Origin: Candidatus Caldilinea saccharophila
Lineage (GTDB): Bacteria; Chloroflexota; Anaerolineae; Caldilineales; Caldilineaceae
Assembly (NCBI GenBank): GCA_016710365.1
Contig: JADJVW010000030.1
Span: 1 to 64,000, forward strand
Direction of reading: 5' to 3'
Length of the DNA stretch: 64,000 nt
The notes under the pieces were generated by a model. The model ran no database searches and was not told the DNA's origin. It worked only from the letters and a program-made list of their open reading frames with translations. Position numbers and translations under genes: made by a program. Shown here in pieces: positions 1 to 7,928 of the stretch (positions within the stretch are counted from its first letter, which is position 1; every line of letters starts with the position of its first letter).

Positions 1-95
1 TCAATGGCACGCGGATGACGCGGATTGGACGGATTTTTGCTGATCTAATGCGCAGATATCTGCCTGATCCGTGTCATCCGCGTGCTGTTTATACC
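1..95. repeat. Intergenic inverted repeat, family D (copy 1)
   Basis: A GCGGATGACGCGGATT stretch near 11-27 is answered at about 66-92 by its near complement (GATCCGTGTCATCCGCG). The same CGGAT/ATCCG-rich hairpin type recurs at 3886-3986, 5690-5722, 6700-6750 and 36550-36628, always between genes. Function unknown. Confidence 0.6.
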
Positions 96-133
96 CGGCT
101 GAATAGCTACGTCAGGCTTTTGATTCTTTGGAA

Positions 134-364
134 TCACCGGGCGCGACCAGAGAGATAGTCGTCGAGGAAGATCTCTTCGTTGATGGCGCAAACATCCGGA
201 TCCCAGAGCAGCGCCTTGCGGTCACGGCTAATGGTAAACTGATTGCGCTCGGATGGCGCTGCGTTGTGTAGGGTCGGAATCCAGGCGAGCGGGATTGACA
301 GGATTCGGCCGTCGGTCAAATCTAAATGGATATACTGATCGTCAAGCCGCGCCGTATGAATCAA
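134..364 (-). CDS. DUF2442-like small protein
   Basis: A 76-residue protein that looks like the DUF2442 family, whose function is unknown. The TDGRILSIPLAW segment (residues 17-28) matches the family's conserved beta-strand core, and the C-terminal third is acidic, as is usual there. The family's typical IHWP motif near the end is not preserved (LLWDPDV instead). The start is TTG at 364 with no convincing ribosome binding site, so the gene may be truncated at its 5' end. No partner gene is visible upstream: bases 365-510 hold nothing I recognise. Confidence 0.6.
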   Translation of the reverse strand: MIHTARLDDQYIHLDLTDGRILSIPLAWIPTLHNAAPSERNQFTISRDRKALLWDPDVCAINEEIFLDDYLSGRAR

Positions 365-510
365 CGCTTCAGAGGGGAAAGTATAGAAGCTGGCAGGGGA
401 AGGAATTTCATATCAAAGCGATGTATTATCGACTGCTTCTGATTTTGTGTGCATACCTTGTCGCCTGGATGCGGACGATGTTTTCTTCCACGATCTACTT
501 GCTCAGCGCC

Positions 511-700
511 TAGTGGTCTGTCAACCAAGAAGCTTGGGTTTGGCTGATGGAAAGGGAACACAGATCAACGCTGATAGACCCAGATAGACGCAGATGGTTG
601 GCTGCCTGGCGCTTCTCTGCGCTGATCCGACTTCATTTGCGCCTGTCTGCGTGCGCTTGCTGTCGCTCTACCCAAAGTTTTATGCTTGACAGACTACTAG
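511..700. repeat. MITE-like repeat, family A (copy 1)
   Basis: A 190-bp element bounded by 14-bp terminal inverted repeats: TAGTGGTCTGTCAA at the left end and TTGACAGACTACTA at the right (one mismatch). A second copy of nearly the same length lies at 16235-16423. The interior is a weak palindrome built on AGACCCAGATAGACGCAGAT and its complement. No coding capacity, so it looks like a non-autonomous mobile unit. Confidence 0.7.
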
Positions 701-729
701 TACAGGTGGGCGTAATTCTGCCAGTAGTA

Positions 730-771
730 GGGACAGGCCCCCGTGCCTGTCCGACCCCCGTGCCTGTCCGG
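730..771. repeat. GGGACAGGCCCCCGTGCCTGTCC repeat, family E
   Basis: The palindromic unit GGGACAGGCCCCCGTGCCTG is followed by a partial second unit (CCCCCGTGCCTGTCCG). The same unit occurs at 34180-34203. The rest of the gap up to the next gene (772-896) shows nothing else recognisable. Confidence 0.6.
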
Positions 772-896
772 CTTCCGGGCGCACACCGGGGTGCGCTCCT
801 ACCAGGCAACCAATGAGGTGTTTCAGCCCGTGTGTACTAGCATGACGATTATGACATTCCTGGATGCAGGATGCAAAGTCGAAATTGAGAGACGAA

Positions 897-3566
897 ATGC
901 AACTATCCATCACCGAAAATGCGCTTGAAACACCGCTCGCCGGTTTTCCACAAGCCGAATGGATCACCACCCACCCGACTGCCCGCATCGCCGCCATCAA
1001 GCAGCGACTGCTCGACGAGCCGCGTTCCCTCGACGTCGAACGGGCGCGCTACACCACCGAAGCCTACCGCGCGACCGAGGGTCAGCCGATGGCGCTGCGC
1101 CGCGGCCAGATGTTGCTGCACCTGGTGCGCAACCAGCGCATCACCATCCAGCCCGGCGAGTTGATTGCCGGCAACCGCTCGCTGCTGCCGCGCATGGGCG
1201 TGGTTGCGCCCGAAGGCGCGGTGGCGTGGATCGACAAGGAGCTGGACATTTTGCCCACGCGGCCACAGGATCGCTTCCAGACCACGCCGGAGGTCATCCG
1301 CGAACTGCGCGAGGAGATTTCCCCCTACTGGCGCGGGCGCACGCTGGAAGAGACCGTCGCCCAACGCGTGCCGGATGACGTGCGCGTGGCCGTACGCGGT
1401 CGCGCCTTCTCGCTCAACCAGACCGACCACGCGCAAGGCCACATCCTGCCCGACGTGGCGGCGTGGCTAAAGCTGGGCATCGGCGGGCTGCGCGATCAAG
1501 TGCTGGCAGCCCGCGCACGTGTCGAGCAAGAAACCAATCTTGACGCAGAGACGCAGAGGCGCGGAGATTCGCAGAGGGAAAACAGAGAAAAAACCGAAGA
1601 GGAATTCTCTACGCCGCCTCTGCCTCTCCGCGCCTCTGCGTCGAGTAGTTCAGAAACTTCTGACGCAGAGACGCAGAGGCGCGGAGGTTCGCAGAGAGAA
1701 AAAAAGGGAGAAACCCCAAAGCATTTTTCTGCGTTTTCTCTGCCTCTCCGCGCCTCTGCGTCAAACAGTATCGCTGAACGAGAGATTTTCTATGACGCTG
1801 CGCTGATTGCGTTGCAGGCGGCGCAGGAATTTATGCTGCGTTACGCCGATTTAGCAACGGAACTAGCGGGCGAGAGCAATGACGCGGCGCGGGTGAGCGA
1901 ACTGGAACACATCGCCGCCAACTGCCGCTGGCTGGCCGAGCACCCGGCGCGATTTTCACGAGGCATTGCAGGCGGTCTGGTTCCTCTTTGCGCTCTTGCA
2001 GATCGAGTCGAACGCCAGCAGCTTTCGCCGGGGCGCTTCGACCAGTACATGCTGCCCTATCTGGAACGTGACCTGGCCGCGGGCAAGCTGACGCAGGCAG
2101 AGGCGCAGGAGCTGCTCGAAGCGCTCTGGCTCAAGTTCAATGAGATCGTGCTGCTGCGCTCCAGCAGCAGCGCGCGCTACTTTGCCGGCTTCCCCATCGG
2201 CTTCAACATCGCGCTGGGCGGGCAGTGCGCCGACGGCGGCGACGCCACCAACCGGCTCTCCTTCATGCGCCTGCGCGCCCAGGCCGACCTCGGCATGACG
2301 CAGCCGAACCTGTCGATCCGCATCCACGAGGACAGCCCCGACGCCTTCCTGCGTGCGGCCTCGTTCGTGGTAGGCAAGGGCAGCGGGATGCCGCAGGTCT
2401 TCAACGACGCGGTGATCATTCCCGGCCAAATGGCGCGCGGGGTAACGCCGGAAGATGCGGCCAACTACGCGGTGGTCGGCTGCGTGGAGCTTTCGACGCC
2501 GGGCAAGGCGCTGGGCTGGAGCGACGCCTCCATGTTCAACCTGACGCGCATCCTTGAACTGACGCTCTTCGGCGGCAAGGACCCGCAGACGGGCGAGCAG
2601 ATCGGGCTGGCAACGCCCACGCTGGCCGAAATGGCGAGCCTCGCCGAGCTGGAAGCGGCCTACGACGCACAGCTTGCCCACTTTGTCCCGCTGATGGTCA
2701 AAGGCTGCAACATTGTCGACCAGATTCACGCCGAGCTGCTGCCCTCGCCCTTCCTCTCGCTGGTGATCCAGGACTGCATCGCGCGCGGGCTGGATGTAAC
2801 CGCGGGCGGCGCGCACTACAACTTCTCCGGCGTGCAGGGCGTGCAGATCGCCAACGTCGCCGACAGTCTGGCAGCGGTCGAGCAGGCGATCTTTGCCGAA
2901 AAATGGCTCACCGGCGCGGAACTGCTCGCCACGCTGCGCAGCGACTACGCCGGCGGCGAGGTGCTGCGCCAGCGGCTGGTCAACCGCGTACCCAAGTACG
3001 GCAACGACGACGCCCGCGTCGACCGCTATGCCAGCCAGTGGGGCGACCGCTACGCCGAACTGGTGGCGCAACATGCGACGATTCGCGGCGGCGTCTATCA
3101 GCCCGGCTTCTACACCGTCTCCGCGCACGTGCCCATGGGCGCGCATGTCGGTGCCACGCCCGATGGCCGTCACGCCGGCGCGCCGCTGGCCGACGGCGGT
3201 CTCTCGCCCACGGCCGGCCGCGACCGCCGCGGCGCCACCGCCGTGCTCCAGTCGGTCAGCAAGCTCGACCTCAAGCTGGCCTCCAACGGCACGCTGCTCA
3301 ACATGAAGTTCCTGCCCTCGTTCTTTGCGGGCGAGCAGGCGCTGGACAAGTTCGTGCTGCTGCTGCGCGGCTTCTGCCGGCTGCACATCCCGCACGTGCA
3401 GTTCAACGTCGTCTCGGCGGAAACATTGCGCGCGGCGCAGGCCAACCCGGAGGAGCACCGCTCGCTGGTCGTGCGCGTGGCGGGGTACAGCGCCTATTTC
3501 ACAGAACTCGACCAAGCGTTACAAAATGAAATCATTCAACGAACGGAGTTTGGCAGTGCAGAATAG
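897..3566 (+). CDS. Glycyl radical enzyme (PFL/dehydratase/lyase-type)
   Basis: Large subunit of an oxygen-sensitive glycyl radical enzyme, 889 residues from this start. The catalytic thiyl cysteine sits in VVGCVELSTPGK (Cys529) and the radical-bearing glycine in RVAGYSAYF (Gly863), in the usual places. The GCVE form rather than the CC pair of pyruvate formate-lyase points to the dehydratase/C-N or C-S lyase branch; the substrate cannot be read. The ATG at 897 is preferred over 864 because GAGAG precedes it. Residues about 216-289 are an insertion encoded by two palindromic repeats (see 1542-1762); without it the length fits the family. The activase is encoded at 5735-6697, in the same cluster. 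Confidence 0.9.
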   Translation: MQLSITENALETPLAGFPQAEWITTHPTARIAAIKQRLLDEPRSLDVERARYTTEAYRATEGQPMALRRGQMLLHLVRNQRITIQPGELIAGNRSLLPRMGVVAPEGAVAWIDKELDILPTRPQDRFQTTPEVIRELREEISPYWRGRTLEETVAQRVPDDVRVAVRGRAFSLNQTDHAQGHILPDVAAWLKLGIGGLRDQVLAARARVEQETNLDAETQRRGDSQRENREKTEEEFSTPPLPLRASASSSSETSDAETQRRGGSQREKKGETPKHFSAFSLPLRASASNSIAEREIFYDAALIALQAAQEFMLRYADLATELAGESNDAARVSELEHIAANCRWLAEHPARFSRGIAGGLVPLCALADRVERQQLSPGRFDQYMLPYLERDLAAGKLTQAEAQELLEALWLKFNEIVLLRSSSSARYFAGFPIGFNIALGGQCADGGDATNRLSFMRLRAQADLGMTQPNLSIRIHEDSPDAFLRAASFVVGKGSGMPQVFNDAVIIPGQMARGVTPEDAANYAVVGCVELSTPGKALGWSDASMFNLTRILELTLFGGKDPQTGEQIGLATPTLAEMASLAELEAAYDAQLAHFVPLMVKGCNIVDQIHAELLPSPFLSLVIQDCIARGLDVTAGGAHYNFSGVQGVQIANVADSLAAVEQAIFAEKWLTGAELLATLRSDYAGGEVLRQRLVNRVPKYGNDDARVDRYASQWGDRYAELVAQHATIRGGVYQPGFYTVSAHVPMGAHVGATPDGRHAGAPLADGGLSPTAGRDRRGATAVLQSVSKLDLKLASNGTLLNMKFLPSFFAGEQALDKFVLLLRGFCRLHIPHVQFNVVSAETLRAAQANPEEHRSLVVRVAGYSAYFTELDQALQNEIIQRTEFGSAE
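1542..1762. repeat. Two family C palindromic repeats inserted in frame in a gene
   Basis: Two 101-bp units, 1542-1642 and 1662-1762, begin GACGCAGAGACGCAGAGGCG and end CTCCGCGCCTCTGCGTC, the complement of the beginning. They are spaced 120 bp apart, so both are read in the same frame and contribute DAETQRRG...LPLRASAS twice to the radical enzyme. Relatives of this repeat lie between genes at about 5538-5680, 16460-16665, 29106-29160, 33246-33295 and 62566-62612. Confidence 0.9.
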
Positions 3567-3885
3567 ATCACAGTCAACTGAGCAAGTCCTGCGCCACGTT
3601 GTCCTTTTCGGCTTCACGCCGGAGACGACGCCCGACCAGGTGCACGCCATCGAGGAAGCCTTTGCCGGTCTACCCGCGCAGATTCCCGAAATCATCGACT
3701 TCGAGTGGGGCACGGATGTCAGCGTGGAGAGCGCCGCGCGCGGCTACACGCACTGCTTTCTGGTCACCTTTCGCGACGAGGCCGGTCGCGCTATTTATCT
3801 GCCGCACCCGGCGCATCAACGCTTTGTGGAGATGGCGGGGCCGCACTTTGCGCAGGTGCTGGTATTGGACTACTGGAACCGGTAA
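3556..3885 (+). CDS. Dabb (dimeric alpha-beta barrel) protein
   Basis: A 109-residue protein with the stress-responsive A/B barrel pattern: the opening VLRHVVLFGF strand, the helix after TTPDQVHAIEEAF, the FEWGTDVS segment and the closing HPAHQRFVE and VLDYW strands. Such domains form dimeric barrels acting as small-molecule enzymes or binding proteins; the ligand here is unknown. GTG at 3556 is chosen because ACGGAG lies 7 bases upstream; the gene then overlaps the end of the radical enzyme gene by 11 bases, implying translational coupling and a role in the same pathway. An ATG at 3526 is the alternative start. Confidence 0.8.
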   Translation: MQNRSQSTEQVLRHVVLFGFTPETTPDQVHAIEEAFAGLPAQIPEIIDFEWGTDVSVESAARGYTHCFLVTFRDEAGRAIYLPHPAHQRFVEMAGPHFAQVLVLDYWNR

Positions 3886-3986
3886 ATAATAGGCCACGGA
3901 TGAGACGGATTTGACGGATTTTCACTGATGAAAACTTGGAGAATCTGCGTGAATCCGCCTAATCCGTTAAATCCGTGGCCTATTCT
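3886..3986. repeat. Intergenic inverted repeat, family D (copy 2)
   Basis: Arms AATAGGCCACGGAT (from 3888) and ATCCGTGGCCTATT (to about 3984) enclose further CGGATTT/AATCCG complementarity. A long hairpin could form in the transcript between the Dabb and GMC genes. Confidence 0.7.
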
Positions 3987-4011
3987 CTTCACTTTCTGAT
4001 GAGGAAAGAAT

Positions 4012-5520
4012 ATGACTGAGCAATTCGATCTGGTGATCATCGGCACGGGGGCGGGCGGCGGGACGCTGGCCTATGCGCTGCGTGACAGCGGGCTGCGCAT
4101 CCTGCTGGTCGAGCGCGGGGACTTTCTGCCGCAGGAGGCGCAGAACTGGCAGCCGGCCGCAGTCTTCGACCAACGGCGCTACAAGCCCGACGAGGTGTGG
4201 TATGGCGCCGACGGCAAACCTTTTCATCCCGGCGTACATTACTTCGTGGGCGGCAACACCAAGGTCTACGGTGCGGCGCTGCCCCGTCTGCGCGAGCAGG
4301 ATTTCGGCGCGGTCGAACACGAGGGCGGTGTGTCGCCGGCGTGGCCGATCACCTACGCCGACCTGGAGCCGTACTACGTCCGCGCCGAGGAAATCTATGC
4401 CGTGCACGGTGAGCCAGGCGAGGACCCGACCGAGCCGCCGCGCTCCGGGCCGTTCCCTTACCCGGCGGCGCCGCACGAAGCGTACATCGACGATCTGAGC
4501 GATCGGCTGCGCCAACAGGGGTTGCATCCCTTCCACTACCCAATGGGCATCGACCTGCGCGAGGGCGGGCGCTGCATCCGCTGCAAGACGTGCGACGGCT
4601 TCCCGTGCCAGGTGCTAGCGAAGAGCGAGAGCGACGTCAACTGTGTGCGGCCGGCGCTGGAGAGCACGAACATCACGCTGTGGACGAACACACTGGCGCA
4701 TCGGCTGATCACCGACAGCACGGGCAAGCGCGTAGTTGGCGTCGAACTGGAGCGCGGCGGCGAGGTGGTCACAGTCAACGCCGACCGCTTTGTGGTGGCG
4801 TGCGGCGCGGTCAACTCGGCGCTGCTGCTGATGCGCTCGGCGAACGACAAGCATCCCACCGGGCTGGCGAACTCGTCCGGCCTGCTGGGGCGCAACTACA
4901 TGGTGCACAACAACACCGCGCTGATGGCGGTCGATCCGCTGCGGCGCAACCCGACCGTCTTTCAGAAGACGATGGCGGTTAACGATTTCTATTTCAGCGG
5001 GCCGGACTTTGCCTACCCGATGGGCAACATTCAGTTGCTCGGCAAGCTGCAAGCGGGCATGTTGACCGCCGCGCAGCCGCTCGTGCCCAAGCCGATTCTG
5101 CAAGGGATGGCCGACCGCAGCGTGGATTGGTGGGTGATGTCCGAAGATCTGCCCGACCCGGCCAACTACGTCGAATTGCGCAGTGACGGCAAGGTGATCG
5201 TGCATTGGACGCCGAACAACCGGGTGGCGCATCGCAAACTCGTTGAGGCGGCGCGACAGATGATGCGCGATGCGGGCTATCTGTTCGTCTTCGTGCAGCC
5301 GATGGGCATCGACACCAACTCGCACCAATGCGGCGCCGCGCGCTTTGGGACGGATCCGGCAAGCTCGGTGCTCGATCCCTTCTGCCGCACGCACGATGTC
5401 GAGAACCTGTACGTGGTCGATTCGTCCTTCTTCCCGTCGTCGGCGGCAATGAATCCGGCGCTGACGATCGCAGCGCAGGCGCTGCGCGTGGCGGAGAAGA
5501 TTGGGAGATTAAGCGATTGA
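4012..5520 (+). CDS. GMC family FAD-dependent oxidoreductase
   Basis: A 502-residue flavoprotein of the glucose-methanol-choline family, which oxidises an alcohol group of a sugar, polyol or choline-like substrate. The N-terminal Rossmann FAD motif is IIGTGAGGG (residues 9-17). The C-terminal GMC domain has the catalytic pair: His438 in SHQCGAARFG and Asn481 in SSAAMNPALT. A cysteine cluster CIRCKTCDGFPC (188-199) marks the bacterial subgroup with a possible iron-sulfur site. GAGGAAAG lies just before the ATG. Its place between a radical enzyme and its activase suggests it acts on the same substrate or product, perhaps with an acceptor other than oxygen. Confidence 0.9.
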   Translation: MTEQFDLVIIGTGAGGGTLAYALRDSGLRILLVERGDFLPQEAQNWQPAAVFDQRRYKPDEVWYGADGKPFHPGVHYFVGGNTKVYGAALPRLREQDFGAVEHEGGVSPAWPITYADLEPYYVRAEEIYAVHGEPGEDPTEPPRSGPFPYPAAPHEAYIDDLSDRLRQQGLHPFHYPMGIDLREGGRCIRCKTCDGFPCQVLAKSESDVNCVRPALESTNITLWTNTLAHRLITDSTGKRVVGVELERGGEVVTVNADRFVVACGAVNSALLLMRSANDKHPTGLANSSGLLGRNYMVHNNTALMAVDPLRRNPTVFQKTMAVNDFYFSGPDFAYPMGNIQLLGKLQAGMLTAAQPLVPKPILQGMADRSVDWWVMSEDLPDPANYVELRSDGKVIVHWTPNNRVAHRKLVEAARQMMRDAGYLFVFVQPMGIDTNSHQCGAARFGTDPASSVLDPFCRTHDVENLYVVDSSFFPSSAAMNPALTIAAQALRVAEKIGRLSD

Positions 5521-5722
5521 GAGATTGGAGATTGGGATTTGACGCGGAGGAGATCGGGAGACAAGGAGATCGGGAGAGAGGGAAGGTAAGTGATGGTGAT
5601 GAAACTCTTGTCTCTTGTCTCTCTTATCCTCTGCGCAACCTCCTCTTCCGCTGCGTCTCTGCGTCAAGCTGTTTTTATCCGTGTCAATCCGCCAAATCCG
5701 CTTAATCCGCGGTCTATTCTTT
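5521..5722. repeat. Intergenic repeat patch (families C and D)
   Basis: Non-coding spacer made of degenerate GAGATTGGGAGATT-type direct repeats (5505-5580), a family C right arm ending CTGCGTCTCTGCGTCAAGC (about 5655-5675) and a family D arm (AATCCGCTTAATCCGCGGTC, about 5697-5715). Confidence 0.55.
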
Positions 5723-5734
5723 GAGGTAATTGAC

Positions 5735-6697
5735 TTGACAGCAATTGATTCATCCGTGGCGATTAGCATTGCCGAACAGCGTGAACTGGAGCAGGTCGAA
5801 GGCATCGTCTTCGACATCCAGCGCTATTCGGTGCACGATGGGCCGGGGCTGCGCACGAATGTCTTTCTGAAGGGCTGCCCACTGCGCTGCGCATGGTGCG
5901 CCAACCCGGAGTCGCAGCAGATGCAGCCGGAGCTGATGCTCTCCGCGCACAACTGCATGAGCTGCGGCCAGTTTGCAGCGTCCTGCCCGGTCTGCTGGGA
6001 AGCAGCGGATCACGTGAATATCCGCGTCGAAGAACTGGGCGACCGACCGGCGATCTGCCCGACCGGCGCCATCCACTGGGTGGGTGCGCGGCGCCTGGCG
6101 GGCGAGGTGATGGCCGAGGTGCGCCGCGATGCGCCTTTCTACGGCAACGACGGCGGGCTGACGCTCACCGGCGGCGAGGCGACGATGCAGCCGGCCTTTG
6201 CCGAGGCGCTGCTGCGCCTGGCGCGCGCCGAGGGCATCCACACCGCGCTGGAGACGGCGGGTCACACACAGTGGACGGTCTTTGAGCGGCTGCTGCCGCA
6301 CCTCGACCTGTTGCTCTACGATGTCAAGCAGATCGACAGCGACGTTCATCGCCGCTACACCGGGCTGAGCAACGCGCTGATCCTGGACAACTTGCGGCGC
6401 ATCGCCCGCCTGCCGGCGCCGCCGATCGTCGTGCGCGTGCCGGTGATTCCGGGCTTCAATGCCGACGCGGCCAGCCTGACCGCGATTGCCAGTTTCGTGC
6501 TCAATCTGGAGCGCGCACCGCTTGAGATCAACCTGCTGTCCTATCACACGCTGGGCCGGGCGAAATATCAGTCGCTGGGCCGCGACTATCCGTGGGCGGA
6601 TCAGCCGCGGCTGGCGGAGGATGAGATGCAGCGGCTGGCTGGACTCATGGCTGACCAGGTGTTATCGGCGGGAATCGTGGTGCGGGTTGGCGGGTGA
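5735..6697 (+). CDS. Glycyl radical enzyme activating protein (radical SAM)
   Basis: A 320-residue radical SAM activase that uses S-adenosylmethionine and a 4Fe-4S cluster to place the glycyl radical on the enzyme encoded at 897-3566. The radical SAM motif is CPLRCAWC (Cys48, Cys52, Cys55), preceded by the family signature IQRYSVHDGPGLRT and followed by GGLTLTGGEA. The inserted ferredoxin-like domain is unusual: NCMSCGQFAASCPVC and a lone ICPTGAI cysteine replace the usual two CxxCxxC runs. The TTG start at 5735 is chosen because GAGG lies 8 bases upstream and conserved sequence begins shortly after it; no ATG fits. Confidence 0.9.
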   Translation: MTAIDSSVAISIAEQRELEQVEGIVFDIQRYSVHDGPGLRTNVFLKGCPLRCAWCANPESQQMQPELMLSAHNCMSCGQFAASCPVCWEAADHVNIRVEELGDRPAICPTGAIHWVGARRLAGEVMAEVRRDAPFYGNDGGLTLTGGEATMQPAFAEALLRLARAEGIHTALETAGHTQWTVFERLLPHLDLLLYDVKQIDSDVHRRYTGLSNALILDNLRRIARLPAPPIVVRVPVIPGFNADAASLTAIASFVLNLERAPLEINLLSYHTLGRAKYQSLGRDYPWADQPRLAEDEMQRLAGLMADQVLSAGIVVRVGG

Positions 6698-6699
6698 AG

Positions 6700-6750
6700 A
6701 ATAGACCGCGGATGACGCAGATTTGGCGGATGAACGCGGATGGGACAGCA
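6700..6750. repeat. Family D repeat remnant
   Basis: GAATAGACCGCGGATGACGC followed by GCGGATGAACGCGGATG, a left-arm copy of the family D hairpin directly after the activase stop codon. Confidence 0.5.
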
Positions 6751-6785
6751 CACTACTGTCGTGTTAAGGCTGATTTGATCGGCTA

Positions 6786-6818
6786 AGAAACTGAGTTTTT
6801 GTCAAAAACTCAGTTTCT
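6786..6818. terminator. Perfect 16-bp palindrome after the activase gene
   Basis: AGAAACTGAGTTTTTG, one T, then its exact complement CAAAAACTCAGTTTCT. It could end transcription of the radical enzyme operon, although no T-run follows. A related but GC-richer palindrome lies at 51670-51708. Confidence 0.5.
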
Positions 6819-6849
6819 GAATATCACTCACTTGACGCTTGATACAATA

Positions 6850-6949
6850 CTACAACGGATTTAGGGGAGAGTCGGATTTAATGCCGCCAGTGTAAGGAGC
6901 GCGTGCATGGGCGAACGGTCAATCCGTTGTTTCCCCGAATCCGTTGTAG
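6850..6949. repeat. 100-bp inverted repeat
   Basis: CTACAACGGATTTAGGGGA at the left and TCCCCGAATCCGTTGTAG at the right are near complements, enclosing about 60 bases without coding sense. It lies in the leader of the GlcG/HbpS-like gene and may be a small non-autonomous element. Confidence 0.55.
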
Positions 6950-7000
6950 TGTTTGATGTGATTTGCAATCAACATCGGAAAAATTGAGGAGAAAGCAGCC

Positions 7001-7420
7001 ATGCACCAACAGTATAATCTATCTCACCGCGACGCCCTACGTGTGGTCGAAGCGATCCGCGCTGAACTGGAGCAGCAAGGCAAAGGCGCGGCGATTGCCG
7101 TGGCCGACGCGCACGGCGAATTGCTCGCCTTCCTGCGCACCGATGGCTGCAAGCTGCCGTCGATCCAGATCGCGATCAACAAGGCCTTCACCGCCGCGCG
7201 CGAGCAGAAGCCCAGCCGCGCCATCGGCGAGTCGGCGCGCGACGACCGCTGGCCGATGACCAACTTCGGCGATCTGCGCTACACGGCGTGGGGCGGCGGC
7301 GTGCCGCTCCTCCATGCCGGGCAGGTGGTAGGCGGCGTCGGCGTGAGTGGCCTGCCAGAGGAAGAAGATATGGTGCTGGCGGCGCTGGGCGCGCGTCTGC
7401 TTGAGGAAATGGGGCAGTAG
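7001..7420 (+). CDS. GlcG/HbpS-family protein
   Basis: A 139-residue protein of the GlcG/HbpS (former DUF336) family, small alpha-beta proteins that form oligomers and in some cases bind haem or cobalamin. Typical features are the LVVEA-like opening helix (DALRVVEAIRAELEQQG), the IAVADAHGELLAFLRTDG strand-turn-strand, the NKAFTAA helix and the glycine-rich GGGVPLLHAGQVVGGVGVSG near the C-terminus. GAGGAGAAAG stands 7 bases before the ATG. Family members commonly sit beside diol dehydratase and sugar-acid genes, which fits this neighbourhood; its exact role is not shown. Confidence 0.85.
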   Translation: MHQQYNLSHRDALRVVEAIRAELEQQGKGAAIAVADAHGELLAFLRTDGCKLPSIQIAINKAFTAAREQKPSRAIGESARDDRWPMTNFGDLRYTAWGGGVPLLHAGQVVGGVGVSGLPEEEDMVLAALGARLLEEMGQ

Positions 7421-7550
7421 GGGTTTGGGGTGTTGTTGAGGTTGTAGGGTATTCCTCACGGCGCATCCTACAACCCCAACACCTAACACCGCATGATATA
7501 CTCTTTTCACGCCCGACGGCCCGAACGGCCAGAAAACGCGATTGAACCGG

Positions 7551-7928
7551 ATGCCCATGAGCGAGCTAAGTGCAGCCAAACGAGCCGAATACCGCGTGGG
7601 CGCAGTGCAGCGGCAGCAGCAGGCGGAGCAACGTCGTCTGCGCCATCTGGCGCGTGCGCAGGAGGTGGCAGGCGCCGCCGCCAGTTTGCTGCGCGCCACC
7701 TACCACGCGACAGAGGTGATTCTGTTTGGCTCAACCGCGCAGCCGGCGCGCTTTCACGAGCGGTCGGACGTCGATCTGATTGCCTGGGGCATGGACGAGC
7801 GGGCGTATGTGCGCGCTGTCGCTGATGTCAACGGGCTTGACAGCTACATGTTCGTCGATTTAGTGCGTGGGGAAGAGGCGTCGCCATGCCTGCTCGCCGT
7901 AGTTGCAGAAGAAGGAAAAGCTTTATGA
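7551..7928 (+). CDS. Nucleotidyltransferase-domain protein
   Basis: A 125-residue protein with the minimal nucleotidyltransferase core GSTA...RSDVDLI (the GS and DxD elements that bind Mg-NTP). An N-terminal helix rich in Arg and Gln precedes it. Proteins of this MNT type usually pair with a HEPN protein as toxin-antitoxin, but no HEPN gene is adjacent; instead the stop codon overlaps the ROK kinase start as ATGA. The start is uncertain: TTG 7542, ATG 7551 and ATG 7557 are all possible and none has a strong binding site. Confidence 0.75.
   Translation: MPMSELSAAKRAEYRVGAVQRQQQAEQRRLRHLARAQEVAGAAASLLRATYHATEVILFGSTAQPARFHERSDVDLIAWGMDERAYVRAVADVNGLDSYMFVDLVRGEEASPCLLAVVAEEGKAL

Noticed and set aside
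1956..3515. A 519-codon open frame on the minus strand opposite the glycyl radical enzyme gene
   Set aside because: Its residue composition is that of the reverse of a high-GC gene, it has no recognisable motifs, and the plus-strand frame carries the full set of catalytic motifs.
7551..7928. MNT/HEPN toxin-antitoxin pair
   Set aside because: The nucleotidyltransferase core is present but no HEPN gene adjoins it; the neighbours are a GlcG/HbpS-like protein gene and a sugar kinase gene.
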